Source: Candidatus Fermentibacterota bacterium (lineage in GTDB: Bacteria; Fermentibacterota; Fermentibacteria; Fermentibacterales; Fermentibacteraceae). From it: a stretch of 28,607 nucleotides of DNA. The stretch's first letter is position 1. Each line of letters opens with the position of its first letter. Of this stretch, positions 7,584 through 16,862 are shown one piece after another. Under the pieces are notes generated by a model, which was given only the letters and a program-made list of their open reading frames with translations, was not told where the DNA came from and did no database searches. Position numbers and translations under genes: made by a program. The stretch lies in NCBI GenBank assembly GCA_002748705.1, contig PDSZ01000006.1:1-28607 (forward strand), given 5' to 3'.

Positions 7584-8808
7584 GAACCACCAGACCGCTT
7601 CTGAGTTTTGGCTCGAACCAGGTAGACTTAGGAGGCATCACATTACCGCTGTCGGCAACTGCCATGAGCTGTTCCACTGAGGTGGGATGCATTGAGAATG
7701 CCACTGTGTAATCCCCTGAATCAACCAGCTTCTCAAGCTCACCGGTTCCTCTGATGCCGCCTACAAACTTGATGTGGGAAGCGGTTCTGGGATTTTCAAT
7801 GCCGAGAACAGGACGAAGAAGGTTTTCCTGAAGGATACTGGCGTCAAGGCTCTTTACAGGATCATCTGCAGGAAAAGAACCGGCTGCAGGCTTGATGGTG
7901 TACCAGTCACCTGCAAGGTACATGCTGAATTCCAGGCTGGATGCAGGCTCCTTTACTCCTGTTTTCTCAACGGTAAATAAACCTGAGATCTCACTGATGA
8001 ACTGCTCAGGGGTTCTGCCCTTGAGATCCTGAACAGCCCTGTTGTAGGCAAGAATCTTCATCTGGGTCTCAGGGAAGATTACGGCCAGGAAGAAGTTGTA
8101 CTCTTCCCTGCCTGTATGCCCCTGGTTTTTCTCTTTTCTTCTGGCTGCGATTATTGCGCCGGAAGCACTGCGGTGGTGACCATCGGCAACATAGAGGAAT
8201 GGAATGTTACGGAAACTGCTCTCTATGCTGCTGATGTCAGCATCGTTATTGATAACCCAGAATGTGTGCTGAATACCGTCTTCAGCGGTGAAATCATACT
8301 CAGGCGCTCCTGCGCAGATTTTCTTCTGAAGTGCGTCTATACCACTGTCATCGGGATAGGTGAGGAATACAGGGCCGCACTGGGCATTCTGAGTCTCAAT
8401 GTGGCGAATGCGGTCCTCTTCCTTTTCCTTCCTTGTGAACTCATGCTTTTTGATAACATCGTTATCGTAGTCTTCTGCTGAAACACAGGCAACAAGCCCT
8501 GTCTGTGTGTGGTCACCCATTATCTGACGGTAAAAGTAAAATGAAGGCTTTTCATCCTGTTTCATCAGGCCGTCTTCCATGAGCCTTCTCAGATTCCTTG
8601 CGCCCTGCTGGTACACAGCTTCACTGTAAAGATCCACATCAGGGCTGAGGTCAACTTCAGGTTTTACGACCCTGAGAAAGCTGAGAGGATTATCCTTGAC
8701 CATATCTCTGGCTTCGCTGGAATCCAGAACATCGTAAGGGGGAGAAGCTATCTTTTCCGCGAACTCTTTACCGGGCCTGAGGCCTCTGAAGGGTCTGACT
8801 ATTGACAT
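7573..8808 (-). CDS. DUF1015-family protein
   Basis: 411 residues from ATG 8808, chosen because CGGAGGAAAG lies just before it and because family members begin [12 protein letters not shown] as here. Typical DUF1015 (COG4198) stretches include [59 protein letters not shown] and [16 protein letters not shown] (the DGHHR motif). The family is widespread in anaerobes and often lies near sugar or amino-acid metabolism genes; its reaction is not something I can state. No signal peptide, so cytoplasmic. The start overlaps the end of gmd by 10 nt and the stop overlaps the following lipoprotein gene by 11 nt, indicating tight translational coupling. Confidence 0.88.
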   Translation of the reverse strand: MSIVRPFRGLRPGKEFAEKIASPPYDVLDSSEARDMVKDNPLSFLRVVKPEVDLSPDVDLYSEAVYQQGARNLRRLMEDGLMKQDEKPSFYFYRQIMGDHTQTGLVACVSAEDYDNDVIKKHEFTRKEKEEDRIRHIETQNAQCGPVFLTYPDDSGIDALQKKICAGAPEYDFTAEDGIQHTFWVINNDADISSIESSFRNIPFLYVADGHHRSASGAIIAARRKEKNQGHTGREEYNFFLAVIFPETQMKILAYNRAVQDLKGRTPEQFISEISGLFTVEKTGVKEPASSLEFSMYLAGDWYTIKPAAGSFPADDPVKSLDASILQENLLRPVLGIENPRTASHIKFVGGIRGTGELEKLVDSGDYTVAFSMHPTSVEQLMAVADSGNVMPPKSTWFEPKLRSGLVVHVL

Positions 8809-9803
8809 TTCTTTCCTCCGGTAGCAGTAAGTCTTGTTAATTCCGCATTGACCATCTCCACAGCAAGGGAGATGAAATCGGTTTCCGGTTTCCATCCCAG
8901 AATCTTTCCGGCCTTTGAAGCGTCTCCGCAAAGGGCATCAACTTCAGTGGGCCTCATGAATCCAGTATCTGTTTTCACATAGTTTTTCCAGTTGAGATCA
9001 AGATGACCGAAGACTACCTCAAGAAACTCTCTTACAGAGTGCATCTCGCCTGTAGCAACAACATAGTCATCCGGTTCAGGCTGCTGCAGCATAAGGTACA
9101 TGGCCTTTACATAATCCCTGGCGTGCCCCCAGTCCCGTTTGGCATCCAGATTTCCCAGAGTAAGGCTGTCACTGAGTCCCAGTTTTATTCGGGCAGCTCC
9201 AATTGCAATCTTTCTGGTAACGAAATTCTCACCTCTTCTGGGGGATTCATGGTTGAAGAGAATACCGCTTGAAGCGTGCATATTGTAGCCCTCACGGTAA
9301 TTAACCACCATCCAGTGGGCACAGAGCTTTGAAGCTGCATAGGGGCTTCTTGGACAGAAAGGAGTCTTCTCGCTCTGAGGAGGAGGGCTGGAGCCGAAAA
9401 GCTCGCTTGTTGAGGCCTGGTAGAATCTGGTTGTTCCTGCCATTCCAGTCTCTCTCAGGGCATCAAGCAGCCTCACTACTCCAATGGCATCCACATCGCA
9501 TGTGTACTCAGGCATGCCGAATGAGATACCTACATGGCTCTGAGCAGCAAGATTATACACTTCATCCGGTTCAGTCTTTTCAATTATTCTGTTCAGGCAG
9601 CTGGAATCAGTCATGTCGCCATAGTGGAGAAACAGCCTGTTGTTGTAAACAGAACTGTCCTGAATCAGATGTTCAATCCGGTTACGGTTAAAACTGCTTG
9701 CCCTGCGAACAATTCCATGTACCGTATATCCTTTTTCAAGAAGGAATTCAGTAAGGTAAGACCCATCCTGACCGGTAATTCCGGTTATCAGCGCTCTCTT
9801 CAA
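8799..9803 (-). CDS. gmd: GDP-mannose 4,6-dehydratase
   Basis: 334 residues. It converts GDP-D-mannose to GDP-4-keto-6-deoxy-D-mannose, the precursor of GDP-fucose, GDP-rhamnose or perosamine for surface glycans. The NADP-binding loop [20 protein letters not shown] is at the N-terminus. The short-chain dehydrogenase triad appears as ASTSELFG (Thr132, Glu134) and SPYAASK (Tyr155, Lys159). [18 protein letters not shown] and [17 protein letters not shown] are near-invariant Gmd stretches. I chose the TTG at 9803 with AAAGGA seven bases upstream; a longer frame to 9869 would overlap the previous gene and lacks a ribosome site. Its usual partner (fucose synthase or a reductase) is not in the window. 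Confidence 0.94.
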   Translation of the reverse strand: MKRALITGITGQDGSYLTEFLLEKGYTVHGIVRRASSFNRNRIEHLIQDSSVYNNRLFLHYGDMTDSSCLNRIIEKTEPDEVYNLAAQSHVGISFGMPEYTCDVDAIGVVRLLDALRETGMAGTTRFYQASTSELFGSSPPPQSEKTPFCPRSPYAASKLCAHWMVVNYREGYNMHASSGILFNHESPRRGENFVTRKIAIGAARIKLGLSDSLTLGNLDAKRDWGHARDYVKAMYLMLQQPEPDDYVVATGEMHSVREFLEVVFGHLDLNWKNYVKTDTGFMRPTEVDALCGDASKAGKILGWKPETDFISLAVEMVNAELTRLTATGGKKCQ

Positions 9804-9846
9804 TGCAATGTCCTTTCCCGCCGGGGGTAAAGCAGTCACTAAGATA

Positions 9847-10590
9847 CTACTGCCGGTCTTTTTTGACAAAATCCCCTGAAAACAACTTTTTCAGAACCTT
9901 GCGCTCACTGTGATAACGGGGATCAAGGATGTTGGTTCCTGTATTCCTCAGATACTTTCGCCACTGTTTCATTGAGTGTCCTGCTTCTGAACAGAGCATG
10001 GCTCCTTCAAAGAGAATCCGCCATCTCCACTCACCCTCTCCTGCTGACCAGCTGTTCAGAATTCCTGTAAGAATCTTTGGAGTTTCACCGTTGTGAACCC
10101 TTTCAAGAAGAGCAAGCTCCTTCCAGGGAGAAGCTGTTTCTGATGAAACAGTTTTGACCAATTCACCTGAACGCCTTGCAGCCCTTTCTCGAAGAACCGG
10201 AGTGGAGGCAAGGGCCATACACTTTTCCGCATCCTTCCTGGCTTCCGCCATGATGTAAAGAGGACCCTGCTCCAGAGACCGTGCTTTGGCCTGTCTCCCT
10301 GACGAAAGACACCTGTCCCGTGCAATTGTAAACTGTTTTTCAGCAAGTCTCCATTTTCCGGTTCTTGCCAGTATATCAGCATAAAAGGCAGCGCCGCTGC
10401 CATCTCCTGAACCTGATTCAGCAAGTACACCGGCAACAGAAACCGCCTGGTCAAACTGCCTCAGTTCAATGAGCAGTGAAGCCTCAAGTCGCCTTAAGGA
10501 GCAGATTTTCACCTGATCGGTCTCTTCTTTCAACCTGTTTCTGGTAATCAGCAGTTGACGACCGGCGTTTCTCTTCTTATTAGGAGCCAT
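9847..10590 (-). CDS. Uncharacterised helical (TPR-like) protein, first gene of the sat operon
   Basis: 247 residues from ATG 10590. Composition is helical and basic, with Ala/Leu-rich segments such as [20 protein letters not shown] and [20 protein letters not shown] that look like degenerate tetratricopeptide helices. I do not recognise a family. No signal peptide. No convincing ribosome site precedes 10590; in-frame ATG (10611) and TTG (10617) codons further up would overlap the ribosome site and start of the divergent eIF-2B-like gene. It heads the leftward operon, 43 nt before gmd. Confidence 0.65.
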   Translation of the reverse strand: MAPNKKRNAGRQLLITRNRLKEETDQVKICSLRRLEASLLIELRQFDQAVSVAGVLAESGSGDGSGAAFYADILARTGKWRLAEKQFTIARDRCLSSGRQAKARSLEQGPLYIMAEARKDAEKCMALASTPVLRERAARRSGELVKTVSSETASPWKELALLERVHNGETPKILTGILNSWSAGEGEWRWRILFEGAMLCSEAGHSMKQWRKYLRNTGTNILDPRYHSERKVLKKLFSGDFVKKDRQ

Positions 10591-10616
10591 TGTTGGTGAA
10601 AGGAGTTCCATTTCCA

Positions 10617-11384
10617 ATGAGTGAAGTACTGGACAAAATTACAGGTGACTCAACTTCCGGGGCTACCGGAATATACATAAAAGTACTCAATCACATTGTA
10701 CTCGGCTTTCTCAAGGGCGCTGATCTGCCGGATCTGCTCAGGGAAAAGGCCGGAGACATGGCTTCTCTCTGTTATCTGGCCCGAAGGCTGGAAAAAGAAC
10801 CTCTTTTCAAGCAGAAAGAAGTGGCAAAGGAGCTGCAGAAACGCATCCGTACAGAATCTTCCGCTGCAGGCATTCAGCTTTACAAAGCACTTGCCAACTC
10901 AAAAAACCATATTCTCTGCCACTCCAACAGCGGCAGCGTAATGAGAGCCCTTGAACACCGCAAGAACAGAATTGAACTTATCTACCAGACAAAATCTGCA
11001 CCAGGTGAAGAGGGTAAAGCAGCAGCAAAACTTCTGAAGAGCAACGGTTTCACAGTTAAGCTCATTGCAGATTCAAGAACAGGCAATGCAATCAAGGAAA
11101 ATGCTGTTCCTGTTCTGGGAGCTGACTGCATAACAGAATCCTACTTCGTCAACAAGGTAGGCACTGCAAAAATTGTAGAGCAGGCCCTTAAAGCAAAAAT
11201 TACTCCTGTGGTGGTTGCCGGCACAGAAAAGCTTTCAAGTGAAAAGGCATACGGCGACAGGCCATTCAGCGAGCTTTTCGAAAGGATTCCCCTGAACAAG
11301 GTTCGGCTTGTTGTAGGGGATCACACATACCGCATGTCCCGTGACAAAAAACGCTTTTACAAAGCTCTGGAAGACGGAGACTGA
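10617..11384 (+). CDS. eIF-2B / ribose-1,5-bisphosphate isomerase-like family protein
   Basis: 255 residues from ATG 10617 with AGGAG at 10601-10605. The IF-2B-type Rossmann core is visible: ILCHSNSGSVMRALEHRKNR (about residue 100), IELIYQTKSAPGEEGKAAAK, VLGADCITESYFVNKVGTAK (about 165-185) and TPVVVAGTEKLSS. The GADC...VNKVGT stretch corresponds to the conserved 'GaDav...g.v.NKiGT' motif. Relatives include archaeal ribose-1,5-bisphosphate isomerase, methylthioribose-1-phosphate isomerase (MtnA) and eIF-2B subunits. The length and lack of an obvious MtnA signature favour a general sugar-phosphate isomerase-like protein, but the substrate is unknown. It is separated from addB by 6 nt and likely co-transcribed with addBA. 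Confidence 0.8.
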   Translation: MSEVLDKITGDSTSGATGIYIKVLNHIVLGFLKGADLPDLLREKAGDMASLCYLARRLEKEPLFKQKEVAKELQKRIRTESSAAGIQLYKALANSKNHILCHSNSGSVMRALEHRKNRIELIYQTKSAPGEEGKAAAKLLKSNGFTVKLIADSRTGNAIKENAVPVLGADCITESYFVNKVGTAKIVEQALKAKITPVVVAGTEKLSSEKAYGDRPFSELFERIPLNKVRLVVGDHTYRMSRDKKRFYKALEDGD

Positions 11385-11390
11385 TAAAAG

Positions 11391-13976
11391 TTGAAACTCA
11401 GGGCGGTCTACCTGGGTCACTGGAGATCACTTGAAAAAAAATGGCTTGAAGAATCAGGGCATTTCTCCGCCGATGAAAACACAGCAGTTGTAACAGCTGG
11501 TCAGCAGCAGTCTGAAAGGCTGGCAAGTCTTCTGCCTGGGACCACCGCAGGCATTCGCTTCTTTCCGGGAATACCCAAGTTTGCGGAAGCTGTATCCAAC
11601 AGCATATCTGTTTCAGCGGTACCGGAACCTTCAGCCGTTGCACTTGCATTCCTCGCAGGTTACAGCGCGGTATCTGCCCCTTCTGCAGCAGGATTCTTTG
11701 AAAAACTGCTGGACAACGGCATCAACGCCGAACAATTTCATCTCAGTGCAATGAGCATCAAACCTCTGGACAATGAAGTAACCAGAACGGCAAACCTCTT
11801 CCTTCAGTATGAGAAACTCAGGAATACCGACTTCCCCTGCACACCTGATTCTGTTGTGAGAAAGGGGCCTTATGATTCACACAGATACAGAACTGTGGTT
11901 TTCTACGGATTCTATGATCTGAATCCAGGGCAGCGAAGGTTTATCAAACGGCTGTGTGCAGTGACTGATCTGATATGGTTTTCACCTGTTCACCGTTCAA
12001 GCCAATGGAGCAGTTCTTTTAAAAGAACTCTGGACTTCCTTGAAAAACTACCAGGCAGTGAAAATCGATTCTCAAGAACCGATTTGAACATCAGCCTTTC
12101 AGAAAAAGCCCAGTTTGCAGAAAACATGCTGCTGAGAAAGGCTCTTGTAAGGAACAACTCGGTGCATCTGATCACATGCGGCAGCGGAACAGCATTCACC
12201 TCTGCTGTGGTCCGCCAGATAGAAGGTCTTTCACTGGAGGAGACTGCTGTGGTAGCCTCCGGCGAGGAAGCGGAAAAGATAAAAGCAGAACTGTACTCCC
12301 GAAGTATTCCATGCTCTGCAGACCTGATGTTTAAAGCTTGCCATCTCCCTTGCGGAGCATTTGTAAAAAAACTTGTCGCTCTGGGCGACACCAGCTTTCA
12401 CAATACTGAAATAAAGAAGCTTCTTTCCTATGGAATGATAACTGCTGAAGGAGCTCCAGGGCCTTCAGAGTATGCTGCAAGGGTTGTGGAAACAGGAGGC
12501 AGATTCGGTATAGAAGGCCTCAGAGCAACAGGTTTCTCCTTTGCAGGGTATATAGCAGACTTTTTTACAAAACTTCCTGAGACAGATGATCCAAAGGGAT
12601 ATCTCAGGCTTCTGACAGAGACCCTCAGAACACTGTGCCCTGACTCTCTTCCGGAATACATTTTCGACCAGATTTTGAAGGAAGATTTGTTTTCCGTTAA
12701 AGAGAAAGTTGTTTATCCTGTGTTCCGTCAAATGCTGGACATGGCCCTGGAGCAACCAGTAAAAGCAGCTGAGAAAAACAGAAACGGCATACGCATTGTC
12801 TCTCCGGAACAGATAAGAGGCTGCAGCTACAGAACGGTAATACTAACCGGGCTGGAAGAAGGCAGGTTTCCTGGAAAAACGGCAAATGATCCCAGGCTCC
12901 CTGTCAGAATGAAAAATCTTCTGCAGCTCTCTTCACCTGACAACAGAGAGCAGGAGGATGCCTTCCTTCTCAGACAGGTATTTGAATCTGCGCAAGAGAA
13001 GCTGATCATTCTTCTCAAAACCGTTGACGAGAAGGGCAATGCTGTTTCCCCCTCTCATTTCATAGCTCCTCTCACTGCAGAAAGCAGCAGGGAAGTTTAC
13101 AGCCTTGTTACAAGAGAAGACAACACAGTTCTTCCTTCAGAGACACTCATCTTCCCTGAAGACCCGCCTTTTCTCAGTTCTTCCCTTGCCTCTCTGAAAG
13201 AGCACATTTCATATGACCCTGAAAATCCCCGCAGGGACCAGAAGCACTCCGGAGTAATCGGCCCAGGATTCTATGATCCACAGGTTATAAGTGCCACCAC
13301 CCTTGAGAACTACCACCGCAACAGGTTCAGTTTTATGGAAAAGAAGCTTTGGAAGGTACAGGAACCGGAGAGTTTTCCGGTGCGGTCAGAGCCGGACAGT
13401 CTAAACAGAGGCAGCATGATTCACAACTGTGTAGAAACAGTTCTTGCAACTGGAAGGGCTCCTGCTGATGTGGTTGCAGAGCTTTCCAGGTCTCTTGAAA
13501 TAATGCTTGGCTCCAGTGCCCTTGCAGACATATGGCGAGCCAGCACAGTGAAGGGTATAGAGGCGCTTCAGAAGGAGCTGGATGAGAGAAAACTCTGCTA
13601 CAGAGATTCAGAGATAAGCCTCAGAGGAACAATTGCCGGTTATGCTGCAGCGGGCAGAATCGACCTTATCTTTACAACTGAAGCAGGAAGCCTGGTGCTT
13701 GCCGACCTGAAAACAGGCAGGGAACCTTCATGGAGAACGCTGAATCCGGTAAAACTGAAACTGTTTCAGCTGCCTTTCTACTATGAGCTGGCAAAACAGA
13801 ACCTTGATATTCCTGTAACCGAGTGTCTCTATATCTACCTTCAGAGCAGCGGAAACCCTGCATTCAGGGAAATCGCCGCAGAACGACTTGAAGAACAGCA
13901 AAACGACTTTCATCAGCTGGTAACAGACACTGTGAAAGCCATGAAAAACGGAATGTTTCCCATGGAGAAGCTGTGA
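11391..13976 (+). CDS. addB: AddB-like helicase/nuclease subunit
   Basis: 861 residues from a TTG at 11391 (GGAG about 11 bases upstream), 6 nt after the preceding gene. With AddA it forms the helicase-nuclease that resects double-strand breaks for RecA loading. The N-terminal part has the helicase fold without a Walker A motif. A central GCSYRTVILTGLEEGRFPG matches the AddB/RecB-type 'vfi.Gl.eG.FP' motif. The C-terminal PD-(D/E)XK nuclease is intact: GRIDLIF (Asp758), VLADLKTG (Asp772, Lys774) and FQLPFYYELA (QxxxY). The segment TTLENYHRNRFSFMEKKLW lacks the cysteine expected in iron-sulfur AddB proteins, so this looks like the Fe-S-free type known from alphaproteobacteria. It shares a GTGA overlap with addA. 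Confidence 0.85.
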   Translation: MKLRAVYLGHWRSLEKKWLEESGHFSADENTAVVTAGQQQSERLASLLPGTTAGIRFFPGIPKFAEAVSNSISVSAVPEPSAVALAFLAGYSAVSAPSAAGFFEKLLDNGINAEQFHLSAMSIKPLDNEVTRTANLFLQYEKLRNTDFPCTPDSVVRKGPYDSHRYRTVVFYGFYDLNPGQRRFIKRLCAVTDLIWFSPVHRSSQWSSSFKRTLDFLEKLPGSENRFSRTDLNISLSEKAQFAENMLLRKALVRNNSVHLITCGSGTAFTSAVVRQIEGLSLEETAVVASGEEAEKIKAELYSRSIPCSADLMFKACHLPCGAFVKKLVALGDTSFHNTEIKKLLSYGMITAEGAPGPSEYAARVVETGGRFGIEGLRATGFSFAGYIADFFTKLPETDDPKGYLRLLTETLRTLCPDSLPEYIFDQILKEDLFSVKEKVVYPVFRQMLDMALEQPVKAAEKNRNGIRIVSPEQIRGCSYRTVILTGLEEGRFPGKTANDPRLPVRMKNLLQLSSPDNREQEDAFLLRQVFESAQEKLIILLKTVDEKGNAVSPSHFIAPLTAESSREVYSLVTREDNTVLPSETLIFPEDPPFLSSSLASLKEHISYDPENPRRDQKHSGVIGPGFYDPQVISATTLENYHRNRFSFMEKKLWKVQEPESFPVRSEPDSLNRGSMIHNCVETVLATGRAPADVVAELSRSLEIMLGSSALADIWRASTVKGIEALQKELDERKLCYRDSEISLRGTIAGYAAAGRIDLIFTTEAGSLVLADLKTGREPSWRTLNPVKLKLFQLPFYYELAKQNLDIPVTECLYIYLQSSGNPAFREIAAERLEEQQNDFHQLVTDTVKAMKNGMFPMEKL

Positions 13977-16849
13977 GCAGGCAGATTCCCGATCTTGCAG
14001 TCAGAAAGAGGATAGCTGCTGAAACCGAAAACAGTGTGGTGGTTGAGGCAAGTGCGGGAACAGGAAAGACCACCCTTCTTACAGACAGAGTCTGCAGTAT
14101 AGCTAACAGCGGAATACCTCTGGAACGGCTTGCAGTTGTTACTTTTACAGAAGCCGCTGCTGCAGAACTTAGAATACGGATAAGGGAAAACCTGCTGCCG
14201 GAAGCACGAAAGAGGCTGGAGCAGGCCTGGATACACACTATTCACAGTTTTGCCTCAAGAATACTTCGTGAGTACTATCATCTTTGCGGAACCCTGCCTG
14301 AGTTCTCCAATGAGGCCAGCCACTTCAGCAACTCGGAGATGGAGGCAGCATGGGACCTGTTTCTGGCATGCCAGGAGAAGTCGGCAATGGAACCCTGCGC
14401 AGAAGCTCTCAGATCACCAGGGTCATCTGCTCTGCTTAAAATAGCTTCTCGAATCGAACGGGAAAGGTGGCTTGAGTCACCGAAAATACTGGGAGACCCT
14501 GCAGAAGCTCTGAAACAGCTCAGATCAGACTGGATTGCAAGGCTGGAAGACCTTACTGAACTATGCACAAACAAATCCGACAAGAAACTTGTTTCCATAG
14601 AGAAGACTCTGAAATGCTTGAAAACCAGCGAGGACAGCATTCCTCTCACCAACCGGGGAGGCTCAGGCAGAAACTGGGGCGGCGACGAAACCTTTAACCA
14701 TGTAAAAGAGAGAATTGCTGAAATCATCAGGGAAAACAGGGAGCTGCCGCCGGCCTACCGGGCTATGGAACTGCTTCAGCCTGCTCTGGTGAATCTGGTA
14801 TTTCCTTTCGTTAACATGATTCGCACAAGATGGGACAGTGATCCTTCCAGACTGGCCTTCGACGATCTTCTCTATCTCGCAGGAAAAGCGGTCAGGGAAT
14901 CAGAACCTCTCCGTAAGACTCTCTATGACAGTTTCGACTATGTTTTCATAGATGAGTTTCAGGATACAAGTCTGACCCAGGTAAACCTGTTCAGGGATAT
15001 TCTGGGAAACGCAGGGCTTTCCAGAAAACTTACAGTTGTAGGCGATCCGAAACAGTCCATATACGGCTGGCGCTCTGCTGACATCGAAACATACAAAGAC
15101 ACAATATCAGAGCTTGAGAACAAAGGCGCTTTATCAGAAACCATCACCGTGAACTTTCGAAGCGCTGTATCAGTGGTGAATTTCGTAAACAGTTTCGGTG
15201 AGGCTCTCTTTCAGGGAGCTTCTGCAGGAGAAGCACCTTTCTCAAGCAGTTACAGCCCCATTGACCATGCGCCTTCGGCGAAGAGAGGAGAAGGTGTTCA
15301 CATACACCGTCTCCCTGAGCCGAACAGTGAAAACGGTGCAATACACGGCATAATGGCACTTCAGGCTGCAAAGATCGCTGAGCTTATAACAGAGCCTGAG
15401 TCCACTGCAATACTGCTCAGAACCCGTACACACATGGATTCCATTCTCAGGGAACTTGATCTGAGAGGCATTCCCTACAGAGTAGAGGCAGGAACCGACT
15501 TCGATTCCCGACCTGAAGTAAAAGATTTCACTTTTCTTCTGAGATACCTTCTGCATCCTGATGACAAAATATCCGAAACCAGAACACTTCGTTCTCTCTT
15601 CTTCGGAATAGATGACAGGAAAATTACCGAGTGGAAGCTCACAGAAAAACCATGCTCTTCTATTCAAAAGGCGCTGGAGCTCACAGAAAAACTCAGAGCC
15701 GCTGCCAGAAGCCTTCCTGCAGACATGCTTGTTCGAACAATTTTCAGCAATACCTGTCTTCTTGAAACGGTGAAAAGAAGCAGATATCAGGCAGGCAGAA
15801 GGCTTGCCAACATGAGGTTCATCCTTGAGCAGGCAGGCAAAAACAGAGATCCTGTCATGCTCCTTGAGATACTGGAGGGCCGTTCACCTGTCTCTGCTGA
15901 CGAACCGGCTGCTCCTCCTGATTCAGGCAGTGGAGCGGTTACTGTGTCAACTATTCACAGGGCAAAGGGTCTTGCCTGGAAGCATGTGATCACAGCATCG
16001 CCGGGAACATCTTTCCGCAGCGGTTCAGACCCTGTTCTTACCGATCAGAGAGGGAAAAGACTTGGCCTGAAGCTTGGTAAGGGATTTTCAGCAGACTATT
16101 ACGCACTGAAAGAAAGGGAAAAAAACAGGCAGAGAGCCGAATTCAGGCGGCTGATGTATGTTGCTGTGACAAGACCTAAAGACCGTCTGGATATGTTCCT
16201 TCTTCCCTCAGACTCAAACTCGAATCCCTGCGGTATCATCAGCAACGCACTGGAGCAGGCAGAGCACTTCAAGGATATAACTGTGGAGTATGAAGAGGTT
16301 GAAGCCCTGAATGACAGTTCCTTCGCCATACCTTCAGAATCCCCTGGAAGCCCCTTTAAGGAAATCTGCAATTTTTCATTTCCTCAAAAGGTCACAGAAC
16401 GGGAAACTGCAATGCTACTGGGAACGGAAGTTCATCGAATACTGGAACTCATTGATATGGAGAATCCGGAAAGCTGGCTGAAAGACAACTATGAAAGCAT
16501 GCAGAAGAGCCTGAAGTTCCCTGAAAAAACCATTGAGCTTGCGAGAAATTTCTTTTCTGCATTTTCTCTGAACAACGCTGCTGTCATAGGAAGAGAATTC
16601 CCCCTTACAGCCTCAGGAAGGTTCTACTACATCGATTTGCTTCTGGAGAGAAACGGAGAACTTGAGGCTGTGGACTTCAAGACAGACACAGGAAACCCTG
16701 AAGAACGAGCAGAGTTTTACAGGGAGCATCAGCAGCTCTACATCAGAGAGCTTGAAAAAGCAACCGGCCGAAAGGTCAGGGCATTTCTGGTCTTCCTTCA
16801 CCATGAAGTGGTGATAGAGATAGAGCCCGAAAGAGACTTCGGGCTCTGA
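13973..16849 (+). CDS. addA: AddA-type UvrD-family helicase with C-terminal nuclease
   Basis: 958 residues from GTG 13973, overlapping the addB stop in GTGA, with GGAGAAG upstream. It is the ATP-driven 3'-5' motor and second nuclease of the AddAB break-resection complex. SF1A motifs occur in order: I VVEASAGTGKTTLLTDRV (about 23-40), Ia VVTFTEAAAAELRIRI, II YVFIDEFQDTSLTQ, III VVGDPKQSIYGWRSADI, IV VNFRSA, V VSTIHRAKGLAWKHV, VI LMYVAVTRPKDRLDMF. The C-terminal nuclease shows LGTEVHRILELI, then FYYIDLLLERN and LEAVDFKTDTG with the catalytic Asp and Asp-x-Lys, and YREHQQLYIRELE (QxxxY). The stop codon sits at the edge of a perfect hairpin shared with the convergent gene. Confidence 0.94.
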   Translation: MSRQIPDLAVRKRIAAETENSVVVEASAGTGKTTLLTDRVCSIANSGIPLERLAVVTFTEAAAAELRIRIRENLLPEARKRLEQAWIHTIHSFASRILREYYHLCGTLPEFSNEASHFSNSEMEAAWDLFLACQEKSAMEPCAEALRSPGSSALLKIASRIERERWLESPKILGDPAEALKQLRSDWIARLEDLTELCTNKSDKKLVSIEKTLKCLKTSEDSIPLTNRGGSGRNWGGDETFNHVKERIAEIIRENRELPPAYRAMELLQPALVNLVFPFVNMIRTRWDSDPSRLAFDDLLYLAGKAVRESEPLRKTLYDSFDYVFIDEFQDTSLTQVNLFRDILGNAGLSRKLTVVGDPKQSIYGWRSADIETYKDTISELENKGALSETITVNFRSAVSVVNFVNSFGEALFQGASAGEAPFSSSYSPIDHAPSAKRGEGVHIHRLPEPNSENGAIHGIMALQAAKIAELITEPESTAILLRTRTHMDSILRELDLRGIPYRVEAGTDFDSRPEVKDFTFLLRYLLHPDDKISETRTLRSLFFGIDDRKITEWKLTEKPCSSIQKALELTEKLRAAARSLPADMLVRTIFSNTCLLETVKRSRYQAGRRLANMRFILEQAGKNRDPVMLLEILEGRSPVSADEPAAPPDSGSGAVTVSTIHRAKGLAWKHVITASPGTSFRSGSDPVLTDQRGKRLGLKLGKGFSADYYALKEREKNRQRAEFRRLMYVAVTRPKDRLDMFLLPSDSNSNPCGIISNALEQAEHFKDITVEYEEVEALNDSSFAIPSESPGSPFKEICNFSFPQKVTERETAMLLGTEVHRILELIDMENPESWLKDNYESMQKSLKFPEKTIELARNFFSAFSLNNAAVIGREFPLTASGRFYYIDLLLERNGELEAVDFKTDTGNPEERAEFYREHQQLYIRELEKATGRKVRAFLVFLHHEVVIEIEPERDFGL
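16822..16847. terminator. Perfect 10-bp hairpin between convergent genes
   Basis: AGAGCCCGAA - six-base loop - TTCGGGCTCT, with no mismatch, covering the last codons of addA and reaching into its stop codon. No T-run follows on either strand, so it is not a classical intrinsic terminator. Placed 15 bases from the end of the opposing lipoprotein gene, it may act as a bidirectional RNA end or stabiliser. Confidence 0.5.
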
Positions 16850-16862
16850 ACTCTGCTGTTCT

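Noticed and set aside
8799..9869. Longer gmd start at 9869
   Set aside because: No ribosome site; it adds residues not seen in Gmd and overlaps the preceding gene, while TTG 9803 has AAAGGA at good distance.
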